64,000 bases of DNA from Blastopirellula sediminis (GTDB lineage Bacteria > Planctomycetota > Planctomycetia > Pirellulales > Pirellulaceae), in NCBI RefSeq assembly GCF_020966755.1, contig NZ_JAJKFT010000002.1:620001-684000 (forward strand), given 5' to 3'. Position numbers and translations under genes: made by a program. Position 1 is the first letter of the stretch. Each line of letters opens with the position of its first letter. Shown piece after piece: positions 37,117-48,910 of the stretch. The notes beneath the pieces were generated by a model, which was not told the DNA's origin, did no database searches, and was given only the letters and a program-made list of their open reading frames with translations.

Positions 37117-38193
37117 ATGACTCTCTCTCCTCATTCATCTTTTCGTTTTTTCTCTCGCAACTCGCGTCGTCACGGCGCATCCAAAGTCGTCCAAAAATCG
37201 ACCGGGTTCACCCTGGTTGAGTTGCTGGTGGTGATCGCCATCATCGGCGTGTTAATCGCGTTGTTGCTTCCCGCGGTACAGCAAGCCCGCGAAGCGGCCC
37301 GTCGCATGCACTGCAGCAACAACATGAAGCAGTTGGGGCTGGCCCTGCACAACTACGTCGATACGCATAAAGTGCTGCCGGCATCGAGCCGCGGTTATGG
37401 CGGCTGCGTCGGCACCGCCGTCAACAGCGAAATCAAGAACGCCAACGGCATCGTGGCGATTCTCCCGTTCCTCGAGCAGAACGCCGTCTACGACCTCTTC
37501 AATCACAAGGAAGCCTATTCCGTAAATCCCGGCAGCTACCAACGAGCGACCGGTACGGTGGTTGGCGATCCCGCGACCAATGGAAACGCCGCGGCGGCTC
37601 AGACCGAACTGCAAGCCCTCCTTTGCCCGTCCGACAACAACGAAGTTAAGGGACGCTGCTCCGGCGGCGCGTATGGTCCGGCCTCCGGTTTCTCGGGTGC
37701 GGCCACCAACTACGACTTCATCGTCAACTGCGGTCTCGAATTCGGTACGTGCAACGGCTACGCGACCAGCGCTTCCAACACCAAGCGGATGTTCGGCGCC
37801 GACGTCAATACGAAGTTCGGCGATGTCACCGACGGGCTTTCCAACACCTTCATGATGGGGGAAACGACCAAGTACCACGTCAACGGCGGCGCCTTTGCGT
37901 GGGCCTATCGCGCCTGGGTGATGACCGGCATCGACCCGCACTACTCGGCCACCAACGGCGGCATCAACGTCTGGCACCAACCTTGGGTCCACAGCACTTG
38001 GCAAAGTCCTCCCTTCGTGCCGATTCGTGGACGCGCCCGCAGCTGGTGGGTCGCCGCGGCCAGTCTGCATCCAGGCGGATGCAACTTCCTGATGGGAGAC
38101 GGTTCGGTTCACTTCATTCCTGAATCGATCGACAAGCCGACGCTGCTGAACTTGACCTGCATGTCGGACGGCGAGGTGGTCAAGCTCCCCTAA
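37117..38193 (+). CDS. DUF1559 pseudopilin-like protein (pair 2)
   Basis: A 358-aa DUF1559 protein. The basic leader is longer than in pair 1 (about 30 aa) and ends [17 protein letters not shown], a canonical prepilin site. [29 protein letters not shown] follows, and the C-terminal H-x9-DG motif (HPGGCNFLMGDGS) is present. A gtggag Shine-Dalgarno precedes the ATG. It is followed after 78 bp by a lipoprotein gene, mirroring pair 1. Confidence 0.93.
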   Translation: MTLSPHSSFRFFSRNSRRHGASKVVQKSTGFTLVELLVVIAIIGVLIALLLPAVQQAREAARRMHCSNNMKQLGLALHNYVDTHKVLPASSRGYGGCVGTAVNSEIKNANGIVAILPFLEQNAVYDLFNHKEAYSVNPGSYQRATGTVVGDPATNGNAAAAQTELQALLCPSDNNEVKGRCSGGAYGPASGFSGAATNYDFIVNCGLEFGTCNGYATSASNTKRMFGADVNTKFGDVTDGLSNTFMMGETTKYHVNGGAFAWAYRAWVMTGIDPHYSATNGGINVWHQPWVHSTWQSPPFVPIRGRARSWWVAAASLHPGGCNFLMGDGSVHFIPESIDKPTLLNLTCMSDGEVVKLP

Positions 38194-38271
38194 AACTCGC
38201 TCCTACCCCCGGAACAGAACTCACGACGCTTCGTTACCAACTTTATTCATATTCTTTGGTAGGTGAGATCC

Positions 38272-38784
38272 ATGTTTCAGTTATGGAAGATCGGCGCATC
38301 CCTCGCCGTTATCGCCATGGCCGGTTGCAGCGATTCCGGTCCACTCCGCTTTCCCGTCGAAGGAACGCTGATGCTGGACGGACAGCCGGTTCCGTTTAAG
38401 AGCCTGACCCTGGTTCCGACCGATGGAACCATGGGACACGGCGCCTCCGGCTTTTCGGACGCCGAAGGGAAATTCAATCTGCAGGCGATCGTCCCGGGCG
38501 CCGTCCGCGACTATCGCGGATGTCCCCCAGGCAAATACCAGGTCGTGATCAGCGAGCCCCTTATTCCCGTCTCCGAATCCATTTCGCAAGAAGCGATCCA
38601 GGGAGAGGCGATCGGAGAAGAAGGTCCTGCCGCGGCGATGGCGATGGTCATGCCGACGCGCCGGCGGGCGAAAAGAGATGGCGACATCCCGCTCCATTAC
38701 ACGTCCGAACGAACCTCTCCGCTGGTTGTCGAAGTAGCCGAGGGAATCGAATCATATGAGTTGGTGATGCTGTCAAAGCGGTAA
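38272..38784 (+). CDS. Small lipoprotein paired with DUF1559 (pair 2)
   Basis: A 170-aa lipoprotein with lipobox VIAMAGC (Cys at about 19). The mature part has the carboxypeptidase-regulatory-like pattern VEGTLMLDGQPVPFKSLTLVPTDG...FSDAEGKFNLQ...PPGKYQVVISEP. The equivalent gene of pair 1 has the same architecture but little sequence identity. The GGTGAG Shine-Dalgarno sits before the ATG at 38272; an earlier GTG at 38263 is less likely. Confidence 0.8.
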   Translation: MFQLWKIGASLAVIAMAGCSDSGPLRFPVEGTLMLDGQPVPFKSLTLVPTDGTMGHGASGFSDAEGKFNLQAIVPGAVRDYRGCPPGKYQVVISEPLIPVSESISQEAIQGEAIGEEGPAAAMAMVMPTRRRAKRDGDIPLHYTSERTSPLVVEVAEGIESYELVMLSKR

Positions 38785-38851
38785 TCAGCCGCTTCCGCAA
38801 TGTCTTCGCTGCGACGCGACTAGTCCACTCTTCTTTTCTACCGAAGTCATG

Positions 38852-38892
38852 GCGCGACCCAGTCGGCGAACCTTTCCCCGACTGGGCCGCGC
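38852..38892 (+). terminator. Hairpin, probable terminator of DUF1559 pair 2
   Basis: A 15-bp stem with one mismatch (38852-38866 with 38878-38892) around an 11-nt loop. The downstream T run is weak, so it could be a stability hairpin instead. It lies between the lipoprotein stop and the NTF2-like gene. Confidence 0.5.
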
Positions 38893-38975
38893 TTGACCCT
38901 TTCGCCGCTTTCGCTATCCTACGTTCCTTCAACGTGGAACGTACGTCTCGATACCAATTGGATTAGCTGCGGCAC

Positions 38976-39377
38976 ATGGATGCGAATACTTCGCCGGAAT
39001 CGGTAGTTCTTCAATACGTCGACGCCTTCAATCGGGGCGATCTCGACGCGCTCGCCGGACTGCTGGCGGATGACGCGGAGATTCAAGGAGTCCTCGGACG
39101 CGGTAAAATCGACGTCGTGCTGCCGATCTGGAAGCAGCTGATCGAAGGCTACGGCATGCAGCTGACGATCGAAGAAATGATCTCTTCTGACGACGTCGTC
39201 GCCGTTCGTTACACCGAACGAGGAACGTTCAAAGCGCCCGCCTTCGGCCAGCAGCCGACCGGCAAATCGTACGAGCTGCCGGCGATGGAATGGTTCACCA
39301 TTCAAAACGGCAAGATCGTTCGCCGCTGGGGCGCACGCGACGGCGCGTCGCAGGCGCGGCAGTTGGGGCTAGCGTAG
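38976..39377 (+). CDS. NTF2-like/SnoaL-type protein
   Basis: A 133-aa cytosolic protein with the NTF2/SnoaL cone-shaped fold pattern: N-terminal helix YVDAFNRGDLDALAGLLADDAEI, then strands with ERGTFKAPAFGQQPTGKSYELPAMEWFTIQNGKIVRRWGARD. The predicted SnoaL-like polyketide-cyclase family includes isomerases, cyclases and many ligand-binding proteins with no activity. It could be any of these. Confidence 0.78.
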   Translation: MDANTSPESVVLQYVDAFNRGDLDALAGLLADDAEIQGVLGRGKIDVVLPIWKQLIEGYGMQLTIEEMISSDDVVAVRYTERGTFKAPAFGQQPTGKSYELPAMEWFTIQNGKIVRRWGARDGASQARQLGLA

Positions 39378-39430
39378 TTCGCGTTGATGATTCTGGCCTA
39401 CTTTTCTCTCGCCGCATTTCCGGGGATCGC

Positions 39431-39964
39431 ATGTTCCGTCAGCTGCAAAGAAAACGGCTCCTCTCCGTTGCTTTTGTCTCGTTCTTGGCCGGTTGCAGCC
39501 AACCGCCGCAGCCTACCAATTCGTCCGGTCCGAACGTCGCCGCCGCGTCGGCTACGCCGCAGCTGACGGCTTTTGGCGCATTCGCGACCGAAGCCCCGCA
39601 AGATTGGCTCATCGCCCGCACCAACACGCCGCAGACGATGGCGTTCTTCGTTCAGCTGGGCTCCGACGGAAAAACGCCCAACGCGATGATCAAGGTCGAC
39701 GTCGGCAAACCGGTCCTCCCGACCTTGCAAGCGACTGCCGAAGCCTTCGCCGGCGAAGATGGAACGATCATCCCCGGCGCTAAAGTTGGCGACGAAGAGG
39801 CGATCCTGGTCGAAACGCCAAGCGCCACCAATGCTCGTCCCTGCGTCATCGTCGCTTGCGTGCACAACGACAAGCTCTACCTGATCATGGGGTCGAAAGA
39901 AGGGGACGTCGACGTCAAGCTTGCCGTCGAACATCTCGTGAAGACCTGGCAGTGGACGGACTAA
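39431..39964 (+). CDS. Small hypothetical lipoprotein
   Basis: A 177-aa protein with a basic N-terminus and lipobox FLAGC (Cys at about 20), a Pro/Ala/Ser linker, and a compact alpha/beta domain of about 140 residues. No motif allows a function. Such proteins occur across planctomycetes. The ATG at 39431 starts the signal peptide. The gap to the NTF2-like stop is 53 bp. Confidence 0.7.
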   Translation: MFRQLQRKRLLSVAFVSFLAGCSQPPQPTNSSGPNVAAASATPQLTAFGAFATEAPQDWLIARTNTPQTMAFFVQLGSDGKTPNAMIKVDVGKPVLPTLQATAEAFAGEDGTIIPGAKVGDEEAILVETPSATNARPCVIVACVHNDKLYLIMGSKEGDVDVKLAVEHLVKTWQWTD

Positions 39965-40243
39965 TGGCCGCGTCCCCGGGCCTGAGCCATTCGACATTGC
40001 GCACTTCGCGCAATTGCGCCCCTTAACAATTCACCGAAGGGTCCCCGGAACGGGGAGAATTTCTGTCCACTTATCCGCATCGATTCCGCACTCTTTTCGT
40101 AGGCGAAGCTGGTCCCCCTCCAATTGGTATGGGTACAATCAGTTTCGCCTGCCAAAACGGGGCAATTCGCAGCTATTAGGACTCGTTGCGAAGTCAGCTC
40201 ATCGTTCCTGGCCCCTGATCACACTGATGCGAGACGTTGGATA

Positions 40244-43200
40244 ATGCTCGACGACCGGCTGTTGGATCTGCTGGAGCGATGGGAAGAGTCCGCCAGCCGG
40301 GGCCAAATCATAGACGTCGCAGAACTGGCTGCCGGTGACGACGACTTGGCGTCTCGATTGCGTCAACATCTTAGCGCTCTCCATCGGATGGTCTGGCTCC
40401 AGCAGGAAGTTGCGGCAGGAGAAGAGCTGCCCATTCCTTCTTCCGACGAATTGAAAAACGCGCTGCTGCTGCCCGACGAACTCGATCTGGCGACCTTCCA
40501 AGCGAATCTGACCAAGGTCGACCTCCCCGATCCAGCGGCTCTTGCCGCACTGCTGAAAAAGCATCGGGTGAAAAACGCCTATCAGCTCGCCAACTTGCTT
40601 TTGGAATCGGAACTGCTGACACGTTTTCAACTCCGCGCGATTTCGCGCGGTCGCACCCGCGGTTTGCGATTGGGTCGTTACGTCATCCTCGACAAGATCG
40701 GGGAAGGGGGGATGGGCCAGGTTTACAAGGCCCGTCATAGCCGGATGGATCGCGACGTCGCGATCAAAGTCCTCCCGCGCGAAGCGATGAACAAAGCGAA
40801 CGGAGTCGAGCGCTTTTATCAAGAGGTCCAAGTCGCCGCCCGCCTTAGACATCCCAACATTGTCACCGCCTATGACGCCGACGAAGGGGAAGGGCTTCAT
40901 TTCCTGGTCATGGAGTACGTCGACGGTCGCGACCTCAGTTCGATCGTTCATCGCGAAGGCCCGTTGTCGCCGGCCAAAGCGGTCGACTGCGTGCTGCAAG
41001 CGGCGCAAGGTCTGCAGTACGCACACGGAGTTGGTCTGGTCCACCGCGACATCAAGCCGGCGAACTTGTTGCTGAACCAGGCCGGCGTGGTGAAGATTCT
41101 CGACATGGGGATCGCCCGGATGCAGAACGACGCCAACTCGGCTGGGCTCACCCAAAACGGGACGATCATGGGAACGGTCGACTACATGTCGCCGGAACAA
41201 GCGATCGACGCCAAGACTGTAACGCCGCAAGCCGACCTCTATAGCCTTGGCTGCACGCTCTACTATCTCCTGACCGGACGTCCTCCGTTCGGCGGCGATT
41301 CGATCATGGCGAAGTTGCTCTGCCACCGCGAACAATCGCCTCCCAGTTTGATGGCGATTCGCAGCGACGTCTCGCCCGCGCTCGAAGCGATCTATCAAAA
41401 GTGCGTCGCCAAATCGCCCGCCGACCGCTACGCTAGCGCCGAAGAACTGATCGCCGATCTGGAGCAGATCCGACCGCAACTTTCCGACGCTGCGGCGCCG
41501 CTTGCCTACAAACCAGTCGAGTCAAACGTCGACACTTCCTCGACCGGCATCTTTGCGACGATGATCCACGCGACCAGCGCCGCAATTCCCGGTTTGACGA
41601 TTGATCCAGGTCAAAAGTCGCAACCGGCGCCTCGGCGGCGAGGGGCCGCGTTCTACGGCGGCGCGCTGGTGATCGGACTTTTACTCGGCAGCGTCGTCTT
41701 CTTCGGCGCCGGCGCCCTCTTCAAATTGGGCACGCCGAACGGAACTCTCGTCGTGGAGGTGGATGGAGAGGACTACGTCGCTCATCTGCGTGGTCACGAG
41801 CTGAAGCTAATCAACGAGAAGACGCAAGACTCTCTAAAGATCACGTTACTCAGTACTGAGGAAACGCAATCGCTTCCCCCAGGCGACTACAAGTTTGCTG
41901 TGGAGACGAGCAGCGGCCTGAAAACCAACGTCAGCGCGTTGACCGTCACCAGCGGAGCCGAATCGAAAGTCCAAGTCTACTGGGAAGACGCCGCTGCCGT
42001 CGCCAACATACCGGCGGAACCTGCGCCGCCGGTTAGCCAAACGCCAACTGCCATGGCGACCAATCCAGCGCCATTCAATTCGCCATCTTCCGCTCCGTCG
42101 ACTCCCGCCGTATCGACGGCAACGCTTTCTCGCGACAATGACGACTATGCACAAGGGGAGTGGGTCTCGCTGCTCACTTCGCAAGCGGAGGTGGATCGTC
42201 TCATCGCCGCCCAAGAAAATCCTCCGGCCGACTACGAGCAAGCGACGTTCAGCGACGGGATTCTGACGACGAAAGAAACCAACGTTATATTCACGCCGTT
42301 TACTGCGAAGAACCTGATCTTCCGAGCTCGCGTCAAACGCCACGGCGGCAGCAATGGAATCCTTCGCATTAAACAAGGGATTGAGTACGGCGCTTTCTGG
42401 ACTTACCCAGTTACGAACTTCTTCATCGGCAAGAATCTTCCCGGCGGAGGATTTCAAACGCTGAAGCGAACGCAAACTCCGGCGGCGCCTCCCGAGTTCT
42501 TCGAGATGGCGTTTGTCGCCATCGGACGAACGCTGATCCTCTACATCGACGGCAAAGAGCTGTTCCGTTTGGATCGAGATGAGGAGCCGACCGACCAGGT
42601 GCGACTAAGCATTGGGACCCATCGTGGCCATGAGATGCAGTTCAAGGAGATCCAAGTGATGGTGCTGGACGATGACGTTAAGGCGCCGGAGACGAAAGCT
42701 GCCCAGGATCCTGACTACATCGCCGCCAAGCGGATCCTTTCCGCAGGTGGAAGAGTGACCGTCAATCGGCAGGAAATCACCTCCGAGTCGCAACTTCCCG
42801 CGCCGCCGTTCGAGATCAAGAGCGTTCATTTCGTCCACAGCAAAACCGCGACCGATGCAGACCTGGCGCCGCTGGCCAACTGCCGTAGCGTCGAAGATCT
42901 GTCGCTATTCGGCTGCTCCAACTTTACCGCGAACAGTTTGAGCGCGCTGCGCAATTGCCGGAACCTGCGGAACGCAAATCTCAATATGACCTCCAAGGTC
43001 GGTCCTGGTTTGGTTCATCTTGCCGATTGTCAGCAGTTGGAAGAACTTCAACTCTGGATGGTCAAGGTGACGTTGGCCGACGTACTTCCGGTGGCCGATC
43101 GAAAGTACAAACGTCTCAATCTGGGAACGACCGCCGTCACGGACGATTGGCTCCCTTATTTCAAGCAAGTCGCCGACCTGGAATTCCTCAATTTGCGATT

Positions 43201-43516
43201 CACGCGCGTCACCGACAAAGGTCTGGCTCAATACCAGACCTGCGAAAAGATCAACAGCTTGTCGCTCGGCAGAACCGGCGTCACCGACCTGGGATTCTCC
43301 TATTTCAAAAACTGCCGCGACATGGAGCTGCTGATCATCGCAGAGTCGGCGATTTCGGACGCCAGCGTCGACCAGATCTGCAGTTACAAGAAACTGACCG
43401 GCCTCGAAATCGAAAAGACGAAGATCACCGCCGCCGGCGTCGAGAAAATTCGCCAAGCGTTACCGAGATGCAAAATCAGTTGGGACGGGGGAACGATCCA
43501 GCCGGCGCAGCGGTGA
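40244..43516 (+). CDS. Receptor-like Ser/Thr protein kinase with C-terminal LRRs
   Basis: A 1090-aa membrane kinase. An N-terminal helical region of about 145 aa precedes the kinase domain (about 146-425), with glycine loop G153-EGGM-G158, lysine in VAIKV (K175), catalytic loop H267-RDIKPAN-274 and D287-M-G in place of DFG. A Pro/Ala-rich linker leads to one transmembrane helix (about 472-495). The extracytoplasmic part has a PEGA-like beta domain, a concanavalin-like lectin segment (about 640-810) and leucine-rich repeats (about 870-1085). Probable role: sensing an envelope or extracellular ligand and phosphorylating cytosolic targets. Substrate and ligand are unknown. Confidence 0.88.
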   Translation: MLDDRLLDLLERWEESASRGQIIDVAELAAGDDDLASRLRQHLSALHRMVWLQQEVAAGEELPIPSSDELKNALLLPDELDLATFQANLTKVDLPDPAALAALLKKHRVKNAYQLANLLLESELLTRFQLRAISRGRTRGLRLGRYVILDKIGEGGMGQVYKARHSRMDRDVAIKVLPREAMNKANGVERFYQEVQVAARLRHPNIVTAYDADEGEGLHFLVMEYVDGRDLSSIVHREGPLSPAKAVDCVLQAAQGLQYAHGVGLVHRDIKPANLLLNQAGVVKILDMGIARMQNDANSAGLTQNGTIMGTVDYMSPEQAIDAKTVTPQADLYSLGCTLYYLLTGRPPFGGDSIMAKLLCHREQSPPSLMAIRSDVSPALEAIYQKCVAKSPADRYASAEELIADLEQIRPQLSDAAAPLAYKPVESNVDTSSTGIFATMIHATSAAIPGLTIDPGQKSQPAPRRRGAAFYGGALVIGLLLGSVVFFGAGALFKLGTPNGTLVVEVDGEDYVAHLRGHELKLINEKTQDSLKITLLSTEETQSLPPGDYKFAVETSSGLKTNVSALTVTSGAESKVQVYWEDAAAVANIPAEPAPPVSQTPTAMATNPAPFNSPSSAPSTPAVSTATLSRDNDDYAQGEWVSLLTSQAEVDRLIAAQENPPADYEQATFSDGILTTKETNVIFTPFTAKNLIFRARVKRHGGSNGILRIKQGIEYGAFWTYPVTNFFIGKNLPGGGFQTLKRTQTPAAPPEFFEMAFVAIGRTLILYIDGKELFRLDRDEEPTDQVRLSIGTHRGHEMQFKEIQVMVLDDDVKAPETKAAQDPDYIAAKRILSAGGRVTVNRQEITSESQLPAPPFEIKSVHFVHSKTATDADLAPLANCRSVEDLSLFGCSNFTANSLSALRNCRNLRNANLNMTSKVGPGLVHLADCQQLEELQLWMVKVTLADVLPVADRKYKRLNLGTTAVTDDWLPYFKQVADLEFLNLRFTRVTDKGLAQYQTCEKINSLSLGRTGVTDLGFSYFKNCRDMELLIIAESAISDASVDQICSYKKLTGLEIEKTKITAAGVEKIRQALPRCKISWDGGTIQPAQR

Positions 43517-43527
43517 CCCCGCCGCGT

Positions 43528-43962
43528 CTAATCTTCCTCCTGATCCGCAATCCAATCGCGAAACTGCTCGTCCAGCACCGGCTTCAGCAGGTCGAAGTTT
43601 TCCCACGTGTCGGCGACTTGGTAGATGTCGTCCAGATCTTCGGCGAGCGTCTCTTCGTAGTCGGTCAGGTATTCGCCGGTCGAGAAGTCGAAATAGTCCT
43701 GGGCGAAGCGGTTGCCAATCGGGTTCAAATCGGTGTCGCTGAACTTGCCGTCGCAAACCTTCAGAAAATAGGCGCCAGGGGTGATCTCGCGCCGCCGGAG
43801 CGTCTGCAGATCGCCTTCCAACTCCTCGGTATGGAGCGGGCTCCCCAGTCCGCGAAGTAGCGCCCACGCGAGGAACATCCCGGTATGCGTGGCGCTCGCT
43901 TCAAATGGGAGCCCCTGGGGAAAATCTCCCTCGTAATGCCACGAAGCGTCGTCGTACTTCAT
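43528..43962 (-). CDS. Conserved hypothetical protein (DUF7832-like)
   Basis: A 144-aa acidic soluble protein beginning MKYDDASWHYEGDFPQGLPFEASATHTGMFLAWAL. That N-terminus recalls a widespread uncharacterised family; DUF7832 is my best guess from memory. A perfect aaggagg Shine-Dalgarno precedes the ATG. No catalytic motif is visible. It converges on the kinase gene with an 11-bp gap. Confidence 0.72.
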   Translation of the reverse strand: MKYDDASWHYEGDFPQGLPFEASATHTGMFLAWALLRGLGSPLHTEELEGDLQTLRRREITPGAYFLKVCDGKFSDTDLNPIGNRFAQDYFDFSTGEYLTDYEETLAEDLDDIYQVADTWENFDLLKPVLDEQFRDWIADQEED

Positions 43963-44047
43963 CGGGCGCCTCCTTGTCAGCCAGAGGATAGAGCGTCGCC
44001 GGAGCTTGTCGCATCAAGCGGCAAAAGGCTGCCTTGAATGTCCCACG

Positions 44048-45784
44048 CTACTCCTCCGCGTGCAAGTCGCTTTCGTCATACCACGGGTCCATTTCGTAAA
44101 GATCCATATCGCCCATATAGAAATCGAAATCGTCTTCCTCATGCACCTCGATCTTCTCTAGCAGCAGCTCAAAGCGTGGGGAAGGGGCGGAGAGAACCCA
44201 ATCGGTCCCGCCGTAATGTAACCGCTCATGGCGGAACGCCGTCTGACCTCGGTAATATTCGGATCGCCAATCGGTACCTAGATCATCACGTTCATTCCAT
44301 CCGAGAAGGTACAGCAGGTACCCCTCGTCGGTTCGTCGATAGCGACAGTCGGACAGCGCAAACCGATCTTTCGTCAGCATGGGAGGGAGCTCGTCCGGCA
44401 ATTCGGCCCACGTCGCCGGATATCGTCCGTTCCTCAAATAATAGCGCTGCAGCGCGATCGATCCCTGGAGCAACTGCAACCGACCTTCCGCCTCGTCACA
44501 GTAGAAATCCGCATCGCCGCCGAACGTGTATTCCAGCGTATAGTTGTCAGCCGGCACGCGAGTTCGAAGAACGGGACTCAAATAGAGACGCCATTCTGAG
44601 TCCGAGTCATGATAGTTGGCCATCGCATTGTCCAATTCATTGCGAAACTGGATGATTGCCGCTCTACGTTGGGTGACGTCACTTATCGAAGCCGCTGCGG
44701 CGACCTGGTCAAACCAGTAATTGATCCGCCGCAGCAATTGGTTGCCATTGATTGGCAGCCGACTGATCGAATACGCCTTCCGATAATAGAATTCTTGCTC
44801 TCCCTCGGAGTCAATGAATCCTTGATAATCGTGACCGACCCCCTGCAACAGTTTTAGCCGCTGAAACAAGACGGTCCCGGGCTCGTAGTAAGGGGGACGG
44901 ACGCCGCGAATCGTCGACTCGATCTCCTGAAGAAGCGCCTCATCGCAACGGGGATGAATTACCAATTGATGCAGCGCAAGCGAACTCTCGCTCAATCCGA
45001 TACGGCGATAGAACTCTTCCGAATCCGACGATAGGGGATTGGCGAGCAAGCAAAACTGAAACTCAGCCCGCAAGTCGCGCCACGCCGAATTGAGGTCTCC
45101 GTTTCCTAGATGGAACATCGCTCGCATTCGGAGCAGATTGCGGGCCTCGCAGATGAGGTCTCCGCTACATATTTCGGCATAGAGGAACCGGTCTGAGTTC
45201 GCCTGGCTCGCATGCTGCGGCAAATACCAATAGGTTCTTCCTTCCACCTCGCGCAACCGGTCGATGGCCGGCCCATGGCGCGTCAGCCAAGCGGCCAGCG
45301 GCGGAAAATCGCCAGCTGTCCAAGGTGAGCGTGAAACGGCGCGCAGTGCATTTTGCGTGCACCATTCGTTATGTACGACGTCGCCGAACTGAACTAACGC
45401 CTCTTCTGCAAACCATCGCTCCGCTTCCGCTTTCAACTGCTCATCCCGCAGGGGCAACGACACCGTCGCTGGAAGGTCGCTCAATCCCAACTGTTCCATG
45501 GCGAAGCTTCGTTGCTCGGCGTTGACCCAGGGCTCGAGATCCATCGCCATCAAGACTGGAATCGCGCCGTTATTCTCCGGCGTCGCCCCTTTCGCTCGCT
45601 CAGTCTGGACATACTCCCAGTAGTCGACATTCCCGTCTGGTCCGATCGGCCCCGTCAGATAGGTCGTCTTCTTCGAGATCACGATCGGCCGACTTGGCCC
45701 GAACAAGGCCCAGAGCGAACCGCCCACCAGCGTGCAAACCAGCAAGGCGCAGATCAGATACCACGTCTTCCGCTTTTTCAGCAT
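44048..45784 (-). CDS. Membrane-anchored hypothetical protein with acidic tail
   Basis: A 578-aa protein with a basic N-terminus and one transmembrane helix (about 8-28). The rest is a long soluble helical domain without a recognised motif. The last 25 or so residues are very acidic (HEEDDFDFYMGDMDLYEMDPWY). No family recognised. Its stop is 85 bp from the start of the convergently placed 144-aa gene, on the same strand. Confidence 0.7.
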   Translation of the reverse strand: MLKKRKTWYLICALLVCTLVGGSLWALFGPSRPIVISKKTTYLTGPIGPDGNVDYWEYVQTERAKGATPENNGAIPVLMAMDLEPWVNAEQRSFAMEQLGLSDLPATVSLPLRDEQLKAEAERWFAEEALVQFGDVVHNEWCTQNALRAVSRSPWTAGDFPPLAAWLTRHGPAIDRLREVEGRTYWYLPQHASQANSDRFLYAEICSGDLICEARNLLRMRAMFHLGNGDLNSAWRDLRAEFQFCLLANPLSSDSEEFYRRIGLSESSLALHQLVIHPRCDEALLQEIESTIRGVRPPYYEPGTVLFQRLKLLQGVGHDYQGFIDSEGEQEFYYRKAYSISRLPINGNQLLRRINYWFDQVAAAASISDVTQRRAAIIQFRNELDNAMANYHDSDSEWRLYLSPVLRTRVPADNYTLEYTFGGDADFYCDEAEGRLQLLQGSIALQRYYLRNGRYPATWAELPDELPPMLTKDRFALSDCRYRRTDEGYLLYLLGWNERDDLGTDWRSEYYRGQTAFRHERLHYGGTDWVLSAPSPRFELLLEKIEVHEEDDFDFYMGDMDLYEMDPWYDESDLHAEE

Positions 45785-45931
45785 GCTGAGATCTCGCCGT
45801 TACGTCAGAAAACGGTCCATTGGCCGCATTCTAGCAACAGCGCGCGATATCGCCCCGGAATTTGCACGCTCGACTCTTACCGTGCTCGTCCGAGACTCCC
45901 ACCGTGGCCTCCGTGTTCCATTCTTCCGCAA

Positions 45932-45970
45932 GAAACAAAAACAGCCGCAGGAATCGCTTCCTGCGGCTGT
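45932..45970 (-). terminator. Intrinsic terminator of acnA
   Basis: A perfect 13-bp stem (45941-45953 with 45958-45970), tetraloop, and on the minus strand a T-rich tail (TTTTTGTTT). It lies 28 bp beyond the aconitase stop. Confidence 0.9.
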
Positions 45971-45997
45971 TGAATCTTCACGCGAACCGAGAGCCAA

Positions 45998-48706
<2,709 letters not shown>

Positions 48707-48910
48707 GCGTCAATCTCTTTCCACAAAGTTGCACAAAATGAAAACGAACGGGCCGCCTTCACCCAGGGGTCGAGTTTACCGCAATTTTTGTTCGCTGTCT
48801 GCTAGGAATAAGGGGTCGCGGAGGTTGTAAATTCGGTCCCCAGCCGGGCATAATCGGTCGCAGTTTGTTCACCCAATGAGCGGCCCAAGGGCGAAAGCGC
48901 GGAATAATCG

